DNA of 64,000 nt, taken from Acinetobacter guerrae. Its GTDB lineage: Bacteria > Pseudomonadota > Gammaproteobacteria > Pseudomonadales > Moraxellaceae. The notes beneath the pieces are model-generated. The model did not search any database. It was given only the letters and a program-made list of their open reading frames with translations, and was not told where the DNA came from. This document shows positions 28,510-37,863 of the stretch, piece after piece. How positions within the stretch are numbered: position 1 is the stretch's first letter; the number at the start of each line of letters is the position of its first letter. Position numbers and translations under genes: made by a program. The stretch lies in the NCBI RefSeq assembly GCF_009372255.1, contig NZ_LXGN01000060.1:35364-99363 (forward strand), read 5' to 3'.

Positions 28510-30561
28510 TTAAGCCGTTTTATGGTCGTTCGTCCAACCCTGATGACGTAATAATGCATCAATTTTTGGTTCACGACCTCGGAAGTTGACAAACGCCTCT
28601 AAAGCAGTATCTTTCCCTCCTACTGCGAGAATGGCCTGACGGAACTCATGACCTGTTTTTGTATTAAAAATACCTTCTGCTTCAAAGCGGTCAAAGGCAT
28701 CACTGGCAAGCACTTCAGCCCATTTGTAAGAGTAATATCCTGCTGCATAACCGCCTGCAAAAATATGACTAAAACTGTTTTGGAAACGGTTATATGAAGT
28801 GGTTGGCAATACTGAAAATTGACTGCGAATCTCATCCAAAACGGACTGAATTTGTGTGCTGTTTAATGCAGGATTTTTGGAATGAATGGTTAAATCGAAC
28901 AAAGCAAATTCAATCTGTCTAAGGGTCTGCATTCCAGACTGAAAAAAGCGAGCATTTAACAATGCGCTCAGTAATTCTTCAGGTAATGCCTGTTTAGTTT
29001 CGATATGTTCGCTGAGAACATCTAGACTTTCTTTATCCCACGTCCAAAACTCCATAAACTGACTTGGCAGCTCTACTGCATCCCATGCTACCCCATGTGT
29101 TCCTGCAACAGAGATATTATCGACTTCGGTCAACATATGATGCAAACCATGACCAAACTCATGAAATAAGGTATTGACTTCATCGTGCGTCAACAATGCG
29201 GGTTGATGACCAACGGGTGGAGTAAAGTTACAGACCATATAGCAAATTGGCTTTTGTAGCCCTTGTGTCGTTTGCATACGAGAACGGAAACCGCTCATCC
29301 ATGCGCCACCACGTTTACCATTACGTGCGTATAGATCAAAATAAAATCCAGCAATGACTTTTCCTTGATCTTCGAGTTCATAATAATGAACATCTGGATG
29401 CCAGACAGGAGCCTCACGCTCAACAATCTGAACTCCATATAAGCGGTTTACGATCTGAAATAACCCTTGAATAATTTTGGGCGCAGGGAAATAAGGCTTT
29501 AGGGTTTCCTGAGATAAATTAAACTGCTGTTGTTTAAGTTTTTCTGAATAATAACCACTATCCCATGGTTGTAATTGTTCAATGCCATCCTGTTGGGCAA
29601 TGGCTTTGAGTTCTGCAACTTCTTTAAGCGCAGGAGTGCGGGCATGTTGAGCGAGATCAACCAAAAAGTCATGAACCGTTTGAACATCAGGTGCCATTTT
29701 GCTTGCTAGCGAATATTCGGCAAAGTCATGAAAACCAAGTAATACCGCCATTTCCTGACGTAGTTTTAGGATTTCTTCCATCACCGTAGTATTATCAAAC
29801 TCTTTATGATCGGATTGGTCTGATGCTCGAGTGGTATAAGCCTTATACAGTTCTTCACGCAAACTGCGATCATCTGCATAAGTCATAATCGCTAAGTAAG
29901 CAGGCATATCTAGCGTTGCCACAGGTTGATCCAGTTCACGCTGCTGACCATATTGTTTTAACAACTCAATACTACTTTGCGATAAGCCTTTGAGCTGACC
30001 TTCATTTAAAGGTTTAAAATAAGCCTGAGTTGCATCCAACACATGATTTGAAAAATCAGAAGAGAGTTGCGATAAACGTGCTGAAATTTCCGCATAACGT
30101 TTTTTGGCTTCACCCTCAAGTGCGACTCCAGACAATTTGAAATCACGTAGTGCCAGACGAATAGCACTTTGTTGTGCAGGGCTTAAACTGGAAAAGTTTG
30201 TGCTGTCATGAATGTGCTGATAGGTTTGATAAAGCGCCGTATGTTGCCCCAATTGCGTATAGTATTCACTTAAAGCGGGGAGTAATGACTGATACACTTC
30301 ACGGGTTTGCGTGTTATTCATGACAGCATTTAGATGTGACAAGACTCCCCAAGATTCGCTCATATTATTTTCAAGCTCATCCATTTGTTCTAGCACATGT
30401 ACCTGCGCTGAAAATTCTACTGGGGCTTGTTCTAATGTATTTAAAAACTGTTGACCCTGCGTAATATTTTTTTCGATCTCTTGTTTTAGATTATCCAGTT
30501 GGATGTGATCAAACTGAGGAACGGGAAGGGTTGCTTGCTGTAAGGTCATTGTCTTTGCCAT
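28510..30561 (-). CDS. prlC: Oligopeptidase A (M3 family zinc metallopeptidase)
   Basis: This 683-residue thimet-type peptidase has the zinc motif HEFGHGLHH and the downstream glutamate region (VAWDAVELPSQFMEFWTWD). It cleaves short peptides and degraded signal peptides in the cytoplasm. The length equals the E. coli enzyme. It is the head of a minus-strand group with the YheV-like gene. Confidence 0.95.
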   Translation of the reverse strand: MAKTMTLQQATLPVPQFDHIQLDNLKQEIEKNITQGQQFLNTLEQAPVEFSAQVHVLEQMDELENNMSESWGVLSHLNAVMNNTQTREVYQSLLPALSEYYTQLGQHTALYQTYQHIHDSTNFSSLSPAQQSAIRLALRDFKLSGVALEGEAKKRYAEISARLSQLSSDFSNHVLDATQAYFKPLNEGQLKGLSQSSIELLKQYGQQRELDQPVATLDMPAYLAIMTYADDRSLREELYKAYTTRASDQSDHKEFDNTTVMEEILKLRQEMAVLLGFHDFAEYSLASKMAPDVQTVHDFLVDLAQHARTPALKEVAELKAIAQQDGIEQLQPWDSGYYSEKLKQQQFNLSQETLKPYFPAPKIIQGLFQIVNRLYGVQIVEREAPVWHPDVHYYELEDQGKVIAGFYFDLYARNGKRGGAWMSGFRSRMQTTQGLQKPICYMVCNFTPPVGHQPALLTHDEVNTLFHEFGHGLHHMLTEVDNISVAGTHGVAWDAVELPSQFMEFWTWDKESLDVLSEHIETKQALPEELLSALLNARFFQSGMQTLRQIEFALFDLTIHSKNPALNSTQIQSVLDEIRSQFSVLPTTSYNRFQNSFSHIFAGGYAAGYYSYKWAEVLASDAFDRFEAEGIFNTKTGHEFRQAILAVGGKDTALEAFVNFRGREPKIDALLRHQGWTNDHKTA

Positions 30562-30677
30562 ATTTTTTTAAACTTATGACTAGATGTAAGGGTTCAGAGC
30601 GATGAAATCAAGTTTGTTATCATTTTAAATAACATTTTCGCTCATTGAATATAACGACTATTTCTTTGCTTGCGCAT

Positions 30678-30709
30678 AAAAAAAGAGCACCGAATGAAGT
30701 GCTCTTTTT
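30678..30709 (-). terminator. Intrinsic terminator after rnr
   Basis: On the minus strand AAAAAGAGCAC pairs with GTGCTCTTTTT and is followed by T-rich sequence. It lies 15 bases beyond the rnr stop. Confidence 0.9.
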
Positions 30710-30723
30710 AAAAGTCTGTATGC

Positions 30724-33177
30724 TTATTCCTGTTTTGGTTTGGCATTTGACTTTTTGCGTTTAGGTTTACTTTTTTTCTTTGGTTTTTCAGGTTTAGCAG
30801 CAACAGCTCCAACTGGTTTTTTACCTGTTTTCTTGCCATAAGAACTTGGTTTGCTTTTCGATTTCTCTTTTTTACGAGCAGACTGTTCTTTTGAGTCAAC
30901 TGACTCAGCTTGAGAACTAAACACTTGTTCAGTTGCTTGTGTTTTATTAGTTCGTGGCGCACGGCTACGAATGATTCGACCTGCATGGGTAATTTGCTGA
31001 ATCAGTTCAAAATCAATCTTACGGTCTTCAAGATTAACCGCAGCGACCTTGATCTTGACTTCATCACCAAGACCAAAAACTTGTCCACGGTTTTGCCCAA
31101 CCAGTGTTTGGCTTGCTGAATCAAACAAGAAGAAGTCGTCGCCTAAATGACTGACATGAATCATACCGTCTACATATAAGTCTTTGAGCGTTACAAACAG
31201 CCCAAACTCGATGACAGCACTAATAGTACCAATGAATTCTTCACCTAAATGCTGCTGCATATAGTGACATTTCAGCCATGAAGTTACGCTACGAGACGCT
31301 TCATCTGCACGGCGTTCAGTTTTGGAAAACTGTTCACCTGCGTCATCAAGTGCTGCACCAGAAAGAGGATAAGGTTTTTGCTGTAAATGAGCCTTAATCG
31401 AGCGATGCAACAATAAATCAGGATAACGACGAATTGGCGAAGTAAAATGCGTATAGGCTTCATAAGCCAAACCGTAGTGTCCTGCATTTTTTGCACCATA
31501 ATACGCTTGCATCATAGAGCGTAATAACACCGCATGAATACTTGGTGCATCGATACGGTCTTTGGTTGCTTCAATCACACGTTGATAATCTGCCTGTGTT
31601 GGCTGATCAGGGAACGGCAAACCTAGTAATTTAACAAAATCTTTGACTTTCTGAATGCGTGAAAATTCAGGTGCTTCATGAACGCGATAAAGCATAGGAA
31701 TATCATGTTCTAATGCATATTCGGCTGCTGCAACATTGGCAAGCAACATACATTCTTCAATCAGCTTGTGTGCTTCGTTGCGTGTCCGTGGCAAAATTTC
31801 CTTAATCCCACCCAACTCATCAAAAGTCATATAGGTTTCAACAGTTTCAAACTCCATCGCATGACGTTTTGCACGTAGCTCTTTAAGCGTTTGATAAAGT
31901 TGGAACAATGTATTTAAGGATTTTTGAATCGATTTATCAGCAGGAATTGCGTCAGTTTTACCTTCAAAATATTGACCGACCTGTGTATAGGTCAGACGTG
32001 CCTTAGAATGCATCACAGATGGATAAAACTCATAGCTCATCACACGACCTGCACGAGAGAGTTTTAAATCACAGACCATACATAAACGATCGACATGCGG
32101 ATTTAACGAACATAATCCATTAGATAAAGCTTCAGGCAACATCGGTAACACAAAATGAGGGAAATACACGGAGGTACCGCGCTCTTGTGCTTCATCGTCC
32201 AGAGGCTTGCCAAGACGGACATAATGACTTACGTCGGCAATTGCGACCACTACACGATAACCACCGCCTGTACGTTTTTCGGCATAGACAGCATCATCAA
32301 AATCACGTGCATCTTCACCATCGATCGTGACGAGTGGCAAGTCACGCAAATCGATACGATCTTCGATATCTTTTTTAGAAGGTTCTTTAAAACTTTCAGC
32401 TTCCTCGACGACTTCATTCGGAAACTCGTAAGGTAGCCCATATTCTAAAATGGTCTGTGGAATAATAATTTCTGTATCGGCTTTATCAGCCATCGATTGA
32501 ATCACATGACCTGTTGCAAATTCTTCACGAGTTGGGTAGTCATCTATTTCAATGCGCAGATAATCACCTACTTTGGCATTGGCATGCTCAATCAATTCTT
32601 TTTCTAAAGGAATCGGTTGATGCGCATTGGGTGCAGCAGGTTGAATATGAAATTCACCCTCATGTTCAGCAACTTTACCAATAAGCTGTTTGACACGACG
32701 TTGTAAAACTTCAGTAATAAAGCCCCAACCTTTACCCTTACGATCTATTGAAGTTTGACGGACTTTAACGCGATCACCATTAAACACAAGGCGTAATTCA
32801 CGCTCAGGTAATAGAAGATCATTTTGCCCATCAATATGTGCAGAACCTAACCCTTTATTATTAATATAAACTGTTGCTTCAAAGGTAGGCTCATCACCAA
32901 TCGGCTGAAATTTAAAACCATCTTTGCCAATTTGACCATCACGTACCATGGCACTCAAACGATGGCTTAAGGCATCAATACTTTTTTGATCTTTTATTTC
33001 AAAATGATCAACCAATTCGGCGTGCGAAAGGGGCGTGTCGCTTTGCTCCAATGTATTTAAAATAAGAGTACGGCTAGGAATAGGATTTTCGTAACGCTCA
33101 GATTCCGCTTTTGCTTCAGGGTCGACCCAGTTTTTCATAATGTCTTTTGGCTTCATATTTGAAGATAAGTTTAGCAT
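30724..33177 (-). CDS. rnr: Ribonuclease R
   Basis: This 817-residue 3'-5' exoribonuclease contains an N-terminal helix-turn-helix-like segment (about 25-90), cold-shock domains and an RNB catalytic domain. The RNB domain carries the Asp cluster VTIDGEDARDFDDAVY and the YTHFTSPIRRYPDLLLHR signature. An S1 domain (GTISAVIEFGLFVTL) and a Lys-rich tail complete it. It degrades structured RNA and acts in ribosome quality control. Three ATGs (33177 and two later ones) are possible; none has a strong ribosome binding site. Confidence 0.95.
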   Translation of the reverse strand: MLNLSSNMKPKDIMKNWVDPEAKAESERYENPIPSRTLILNTLEQSDTPLSHAELVDHFEIKDQKSIDALSHRLSAMVRDGQIGKDGFKFQPIGDEPTFEATVYINNKGLGSAHIDGQNDLLLPERELRLVFNGDRVKVRQTSIDRKGKGWGFITEVLQRRVKQLIGKVAEHEGEFHIQPAAPNAHQPIPLEKELIEHANAKVGDYLRIEIDDYPTREEFATGHVIQSMADKADTEIIIPQTILEYGLPYEFPNEVVEEAESFKEPSKKDIEDRIDLRDLPLVTIDGEDARDFDDAVYAEKRTGGGYRVVVAIADVSHYVRLGKPLDDEAQERGTSVYFPHFVLPMLPEALSNGLCSLNPHVDRLCMVCDLKLSRAGRVMSYEFYPSVMHSKARLTYTQVGQYFEGKTDAIPADKSIQKSLNTLFQLYQTLKELRAKRHAMEFETVETYMTFDELGGIKEILPRTRNEAHKLIEECMLLANVAAAEYALEHDIPMLYRVHEAPEFSRIQKVKDFVKLLGLPFPDQPTQADYQRVIEATKDRIDAPSIHAVLLRSMMQAYYGAKNAGHYGLAYEAYTHFTSPIRRYPDLLLHRSIKAHLQQKPYPLSGAALDDAGEQFSKTERRADEASRSVTSWLKCHYMQQHLGEEFIGTISAVIEFGLFVTLKDLYVDGMIHVSHLGDDFFLFDSASQTLVGQNRGQVFGLGDEVKIKVAAVNLEDRKIDFELIQQITHAGRIIRSRAPRTNKTQATEQVFSSQAESVDSKEQSARKKEKSKSKPSSYGKKTGKKPVGAVAAKPEKPKKKSKPKRKKSNAKPKQE

Positions 33178-33362
33178 AGGTTATGCAGGAAGATTCTGCA
33201 TCATCATAATTACAAGATTATGTTATCTCTAATTGAATAGGTATAGTGCAAAGATAGTCATTATATTAACAAGCTGTAAATGCTAAATAATTCGCGCTGC
33301 TGCAATTTTGTTTAAAAAATAGATGATTGGATAAAAAACTAAGAAAATTTAGATGTGATCAC

Positions 33363-33391
33363 TTGCAGTTCACAGGCTAAGTTTGTATTAT
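33363..33391 (+). promoter_or_regulatory. Promoter of the tRNA-Ser/tRNA-Arg cluster
   Basis: TTGCAG (33363-33368) and TATTAT (33386-33391) are separated by 17 bases, with the tRNA-Ser 5' end 14 bases downstream. Confidence 0.8.
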
Positions 33392-33404
33392 GGCGGCTCG
33401 TTAC

Positions 33405-33494
33405 GGTGAGATGGGTGAGTGGCTTAAACCACATCCCTGCTAAGGATGCGTACGGGTAACTGTACCGAGGGTTCGAATCCCTCTCTCACCGCCA
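33405..33494 (+). tRNA. tRNA-Ser (anticodon GCU)
   Basis: This is a 90-base gene with encoded CCA. Acceptor arms are GGTGAGA and TCTCACC. The anticodon stem CATCC/GGATG encloses GCT at 33439-33441. A long variable arm (CGTACGGGTAACTGTACCG) is the mark of a class II serine tRNA, and the T-loop is GGTTCGAATCC. Confidence 0.97.
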
Positions 33495-33505
33495 CTTTAC
33501 TTAAT

Positions 33506-33582
33506 GCGCTCATAGCTCAGCTGGATAGAGCACTTGGCTACGAACTAAGGGGTCGGGAGTTCGAATCTCTCTGAGCGCACCA
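33506..33582 (+). tRNA. tRNA-Arg (anticodon ACG), copy 1
   Basis: This is a 77-base gene with CCA encoded. Acceptor arms are GCGCTCA and TGAGCGC, and the anticodon stem CTTGG/CTAAG encloses ACG at 33540-33542. The A is normally edited to inosine to read CGU, CGC and CGA. It lies 11 bases after tRNA-Ser, probably on one transcript. Confidence 0.97.
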
Positions 33583-33633
33583 AGTAAATCATGCAAAAGT
33601 AACGAACGCCAGATAAATGGCAAACAAGTAAAT

Positions 33634-33710
33634 GCGCTCATAGCTCAGCTGGATAGAGCACTTGGCTACGAACTAAGGGGTCGGGAGTTCGAATCTCTCT
33701 GAGCGCACCA
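33634..33710 (+). tRNA. tRNA-Arg (anticodon ACG), copy 2
   Basis: It is identical over all 77 bases to copy 1, 51 bases downstream of it, and is followed by a terminator at 33723-33745. Confidence 0.97.
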
Positions 33711-33722
33711 ACTTGAACAATT

Positions 33723-33745
33723 AACCGCTTAAATGCGGTTTTTTT
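33723..33745 (+). terminator. Intrinsic terminator of the first tRNA cluster
   Basis: AACCGC pairs with GCGGTT around TTAAAT, followed by a T-run. Confidence 0.9.
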
Positions 33746-33783
33746 GTTTTATAATATCGATAAAATTTATCTATTTTGATTTT

Positions 33784-34119
33784 ATGTCATTGATTAAACC
33801 TATCTTAATTGTCTTGTCTATCTCTATTCTGAGTTTGATTGCGTATAAAATTTGGCAGCCTTCGCAAGCCCAATATGAAGATTATCGCGCACTATTATGC
33901 TTAGTGATTCAGAAAGATGATTTAATAGAAAAAGATCAGATTTTCACTGAAATGGAAAAAGTGCAAAAACATTCTTATCCAGATTACGCATTGCATAAGC
34001 CAACTTTTAAAGCACGGTTTGCGCGTAAGGTCTTTTCACAGTTTCAAGGTTTAAAACAAGTAGATCAACAACAGGCCCGAAAATCTTTAAAGGATTGTGA
34101 GAATTTACTTTCTTGGTAA
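33784..34119 (+). CDS. Unknown small membrane-anchored protein
   Basis: This 111-residue protein has one N-terminal hydrophobic helix (LIKPILIVLSISILSLIAYKI) and a basic soluble part with two cysteines (ALLCLV, LKDCENLL). The ATG at 33784 is chosen because upstream codons run into the tRNA terminator. No clear ribosome binding site is visible. I do not recognise a family. Confidence 0.6.
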   Translation: MSLIKPILIVLSISILSLIAYKIWQPSQAQYEDYRALLCLVIQKDDLIEKDQIFTEMEKVQKHSYPDYALHKPTFKARFARKVFSQFQGLKQVDQQQARKSLKDCENLLSW

Positions 34120-34191
34120 ATGGCTTGGGATTTTACTCTTTAAGACGATACAATTAAAAAAATGATTCTTTAAAATGTGGAAAATAAAAAA

Positions 34192-34560
34192 ATGACAGTT
34201 CCCGTTTTGCACACAATTATGATATATGCCAAAGATATGCATCGTCTTGCACATTTCTATAAAACTTATTTTTCATTTGAAGGGGATTGTGAAATTAAGG
34301 ATGGATTGATTGAATTACATTCAGCAGATAATGGTTTGATCATTTTGATCCATCAGGCTGCGAAAAGTATTAAAATGGGGCAGGCAAATATAAAATTAGT
34401 TTTTTCAGTTGAAAATGTAGATTTGTTTAAGCAAAACTGTTTATCCAATGGATTGTTTTTTGGAGTAACGCATCAGGCGAATGGTTATCAATTTGCAAAT
34501 GTGAAAGATCCAGAAGGAAATTCTGTTTCTATTTCTAGTCGTTCATATCAATCATCGTAA
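34192..34560 (+). CDS. VOC/glyoxalase-fold protein
   Basis: This 122-residue protein has the one-module VOC layout: TIMIYAKDMHRLAHFYKTYF at the start and QFANVKDPEGNSVSISS at the end. The usual metal ligands are only partly recognisable, since the first strand offers His6 and the last has Ser where Glu is common. Enzymatic activity is therefore uncertain. The ATG at 34192 is preferred to a GTG at 34177. Confidence 0.7.
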   Translation: MTVPVLHTIMIYAKDMHRLAHFYKTYFSFEGDCEIKDGLIELHSADNGLIILIHQAAKSIKMGQANIKLVFSVENVDLFKQNCLSNGLFFGVTHQANGYQFANVKDPEGNSVSISSRSYQSS

Positions 34561-34822
34561 AACCGCATCATAATGCTTTAAAAAGATAAAACCTATCTGC
34601 TTAAATTTTATGCATTAAATGTCGAATTTTTAAAACATATATATATTTATACGGCAAACGGATACACCATTTATCTTAATTACGCATTTCATACATATGA
34701 TGCGTGTATAAATCGTTGTATTATCAATAATAATACATAATTATAGGTAGGTTGTTACAAACTATAGCAGTTGTTTTAAGCTTTATTTAAAAACCTAACA
34801 TAGATCATAACTGAGACTTAAA

Positions 34823-36082
34823 ATGATTGAAGCAAAACTGCCTGAAAATGAATTAGGACGGATGAATGCCTTAACTGAGTATCAGATTTTGGATACGATG
34901 GCTGAACAATGTCTGGATGATCTTGTCTTGTTGGCGTCAAAAATTTGTGAGGCACCAGTTTCTATTATAAGTTTGATCGATGAAAATCGCAGTTGGTTTA
35001 AATCTTCTTATGGTGTACCGCGTGGAGAAGTTGAGCGGAAATACAGTATTTGTAGTCATGCGATTTTGCAACAAGATATCTTTATTATAGAAGATACTTT
35101 GCTCGATGAAAGATTTCATGATAATCCAACAGTAAGAAGTGATCTCGAGATTCGTTTTTATGCAGGCGCGCCATTAAAAACCTGCGATGGTTTTAATCTG
35201 GGTACCTTGTGTATTCTTGATTCTAAACCACGTCAATTAACTTCTGATCAGTGTCAGGCGCTTGCTGTTTTGGCAGCACAAGTCGTCCAACAGTTTGAAC
35301 TGCGTAAATCCAATTTTGAAATACAACAAAAAAACAAAGAATTAGAATACTTAAATGCAAGTAAAGATAAGTTTTTTTCCATTATTGCTCATGACCTACG
35401 AGCACCATTTCATGGCATATTAGGCTTCTCCGATGTGTTAGAAACAGAAATTGAAACACTGGATGAACAGGGCATTCGTGATATTGCTGGTTATTTGCGA
35501 TGTACAGCCCAAGCGACTTTTAAGCTTCTGGAAAATTTATTGCAGTGGGCGATGTCTGAAGGTGGTGCAATTGTTTATAACCCGCAATCTGTCAATATGG
35601 CAGAACTGATGTCAGATGTTTGTGAAATTCTTCAGGCAGTTGCACAGAAAAAAAGTATTCAGATCGAATGTAATATCGAAAAGGATTTACATTGCTTTGT
35701 CGATTTAAACATGATGCTTTCGGTATTTCAGAATCTTATTTCAAATGCACTCAAATTTACACCGAATGGTGGTCAAATCTATATATCAGCCTTAATGCAA
35801 AATGGACAAGTCGAAATTACCGTCCGTGACACAGGCGTTGGTATGTCAGATGAATCTTTTCAAAACTTTAACCAGAGAAAGCAGATTCGCAGCGAAAAAG
35901 GTACGGATGGCGAAAAAGGATCTGGTTTAGGACTATTGTTGTGTTTACAGTTTATTGAAAAAAATCATGGAAATGTGCAAGTGACAACGCAAAAAGGCGA
36001 AGGAACCATATTTACAATTTATTTGCCCATCGATCAAACTCATATTCCAACCATGAATCATGAACTCAGAATGATAGGATAA
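34823..36082 (+). CDS. GAF-domain sensor histidine kinase, orphan
   Basis: This 419-residue protein has an N-terminal GAF domain (about 25-165: VSIISLIDENRSWFKSSYG, FNLGTLCILDS). A coiled-coil linker follows, then a HisKA domain with phospho-acceptor His190 (IAHDLRAPF) and a HATPase domain with N-box QNLISNALKFTPNGG and G-boxes VRDTGVGM and GSGLGL. There are no membrane helices, so it is cytosolic. No response regulator is adjacent. It lies between tRNA-Arg copies 2 and 3. Confidence 0.88.
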   Translation: MIEAKLPENELGRMNALTEYQILDTMAEQCLDDLVLLASKICEAPVSIISLIDENRSWFKSSYGVPRGEVERKYSICSHAILQQDIFIIEDTLLDERFHDNPTVRSDLEIRFYAGAPLKTCDGFNLGTLCILDSKPRQLTSDQCQALAVLAAQVVQQFELRKSNFEIQQKNKELEYLNASKDKFFSIIAHDLRAPFHGILGFSDVLETEIETLDEQGIRDIAGYLRCTAQATFKLLENLLQWAMSEGGAIVYNPQSVNMAELMSDVCEILQAVAQKKSIQIECNIEKDLHCFVDLNMMLSVFQNLISNALKFTPNGGQIYISALMQNGQVEITVRDTGVGMSDESFQNFNQRKQIRSEKGTDGEKGSGLGLLLCLQFIEKNHGNVQVTTQKGEGTIFTIYLPIDQTHIPTMNHELRMIG

Positions 36083-36154
36083 TCTTTCATCTGTATAAAT
36101 TTTAAAACAATGCCTAATAACTAAACGTTTGGTGACAGTTTTGTGAAAAAAGAC

Positions 36155-36182
36155 TTATCAATGCAGAAAAAACGCGTATAAT
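36155..36182 (+). promoter_or_regulatory. Promoter of tRNA-Arg copy 3
   Basis: TTATCA (36155-36160) and a perfect TATAAT (36177-36182) with a 16-base spacer lie just upstream of the third tRNA-Arg. The gene can therefore be expressed independently. Confidence 0.7.
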
Positions 36183-36198
36183 GCGCTCCATCAAGTAC

Positions 36199-36275
36199 GC
36201 GCTCATAGCTCAGCTGGATAGAGCACTTGGCTACGAACTAAGGGGTCGGGAGTTCGAATCTCTCTGAGCGCACCA
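36199..36275 (+). tRNA. tRNA-Arg (anticodon ACG), copy 3
   Basis: It is identical over 77 bases to copies 1 and 2. The eight bases after it (ACTTGAAC) are shared with copy 2. It has its own promoter and terminator. Confidence 0.97.
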
Positions 36276-36300
36276 ACTTGAACTCGATATGAGTTAAATT

Positions 36301-36324
36301 AAACCACTTTTAAGTGGTTTTTTT
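36301..36324 (+). terminator. Intrinsic terminator after tRNA-Arg copy 3
   Basis: AAACCACTT pairs with AAGTGGTTT, followed by a T-run. Confidence 0.9.
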
Positions 36325-36355
36325 GTGCCTATCATAAATGGCATTTCTTACAAAA

Positions 36356-37663
36356 TTATTTCATTTTCTCTTTAATTTTTAGACTAAAGACAGCATTGCC
36401 ACCCGCTGCGGGTAACATATCGTGATAAGGCAAGCTACGCATTGCGCGTAATAAAAAAGGCGCTTTTTCATCAATTTTGGCAGCACTGGTCATTTTAAAT
36501 AGTGTGCCATTATTATTCTGTGGTAGTAATTGCATCCCTCCTTTGACAAAGCGTAGATCACCACCAACGGCATTATATTGTGACTGATTGGAGTCGATAT
36601 GGTTAAAACGCATTTTAAAATCAAATGGAATATTAATAACACCTAATCCTACCGAAACCCGAAAATTAGCATCCTGTAATTGGGGGGCAGGAGAACTCAA
36701 TTCCACTTTTTTGATTTGTCTTGGAAATAAGCTTTGAAAAGACACAGGATTGAGCCAGTTTTGCAGTTGTTGAGGAGTTTTTGCGTAATACTGATATGTT
36801 GTGGTGAAGCGCATTGTTTCGCGCCCATGAGGATAAGGTACAGTAGATAGTGGTTGAATAAAAGAAACTGGATATCCAGTACTTCGGCTTATTTCACTTA
36901 TTTTTCTAATTTGATTGCTTGTAAGTTGTAATGGCGGTAATTGACTCGCATCAAGTGCCGTAGTCTGAGTTTTTGTCCATTTACGTTGTAAAGACTCAAG
37001 TATAAAAGCATTACTGCCAATCGGGATACCGAGTTTTGCATCAGGCACGGCAGACAAAATCTTGCGAAGTAAAAAACCATTAATCTGATTCAGGTCGCCC
37101 CATTGCGTCAAGGTAATGAGCGTTTTTTGTGGGCCTAAACTAAACCATTCAAATTTTCCTAAGCCATAGGGTACAGGTGCATCGGTAATCAAACTGGCAA
37201 TACTGTTATTTCCTATTTGATGTTGCATGGAAATATCTTCATTAAAATTGAGAACTGGAATGGGGGTAGGAATTTGAATTTTATATTTTACCCGCGTGGT
37301 ATTACCGCTTTTTTCTTCAATTTTCGCAGATTTTAACGTGGGGAATAGACCAACATAATGATTGTAATCGGTTAATACTTTGGCAACCTCCTGTGTGCTG
37401 ACAGGCACAATAATGGCTGCACTGACAAACTGGACGGTCGGTTGTGGGTTTTTCTTTTGGGTGGGTACATTGGTTTTGGTATAGGGTTGTGCATAAATTA
37501 GAATATTATTTTGAGTCAGATCCGCCAGTTGTTGGGGGTTCTGTTGAAATAATGCCAGACTACTCGGAATGTTTTCACTCCATGTGACAAATTGGGCAGA
37601 ACTGATGCTGCTATAACTCAAAAGACTAAAAAAAATGCCGCATCCATAGGCAAAGCGTTGCAT
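36356..37663 (-). CDS. Secreted protein with two SRPBCC/START-like domains
   Basis: This 435-residue protein has an N-terminal signal peptide (GIFFSLLSYSSISSAQ). The first SRPBCC-like domain spans about residues 75-225 (AAIIVPVSTQEVAKVLTDYN, WGDLNQINGFLLRKIL). A second stretch at about 290-435 has a similar order of elements (TPQQLQNWLNPVSF, GGDLRFVKGGMQLLP). Such folds bind hydrophobic ligands. The periplasmic location and function are inferred; no named family was recognised. Confidence 0.65.
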   Translation of the reverse strand: MQRFAYGCGIFFSLLSYSSISSAQFVTWSENIPSSLALFQQNPQQLADLTQNNILIYAQPYTKTNVPTQKKNPQPTVQFVSAAIIVPVSTQEVAKVLTDYNHYVGLFPTLKSAKIEEKSGNTTRVKYKIQIPTPIPVLNFNEDISMQHQIGNNSIASLITDAPVPYGLGKFEWFSLGPQKTLITLTQWGDLNQINGFLLRKILSAVPDAKLGIPIGSNAFILESLQRKWTKTQTTALDASQLPPLQLTSNQIRKISEISRSTGYPVSFIQPLSTVPYPHGRETMRFTTTYQYYAKTPQQLQNWLNPVSFQSLFPRQIKKVELSSPAPQLQDANFRVSVGLGVINIPFDFKMRFNHIDSNQSQYNAVGGDLRFVKGGMQLLPQNNNGTLFKMTSAAKIDEKAPFLLRAMRSLPYHDMLPAAGGNAVFSLKIKEKMK

Positions 37664-37863
37664 AGCATCCTCGAAACTTATCGTTGTTTTGATTGAGTCT
37701 TAAGTGTTTAAAACGTTTTAGCTTCAAAAAAAAGCCATTTTATGTAAATACTGATCAATGTCAGTCGTATTAAATTCTTAATCAAATGTGATCAAGCGCT
37801 AAATAAAATAGTCGATCTGGTGTAGTATTTTGAAGGTAATTCATCGCTTATGTTGAACATTTT

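Noticed and set aside
33711..36198. Classical genomic island between tRNA copies
   Set aside because: No integrase, no partial-tRNA attachment site and no mobility gene; tRNA gene duplication with intervening genes explains it equally well.
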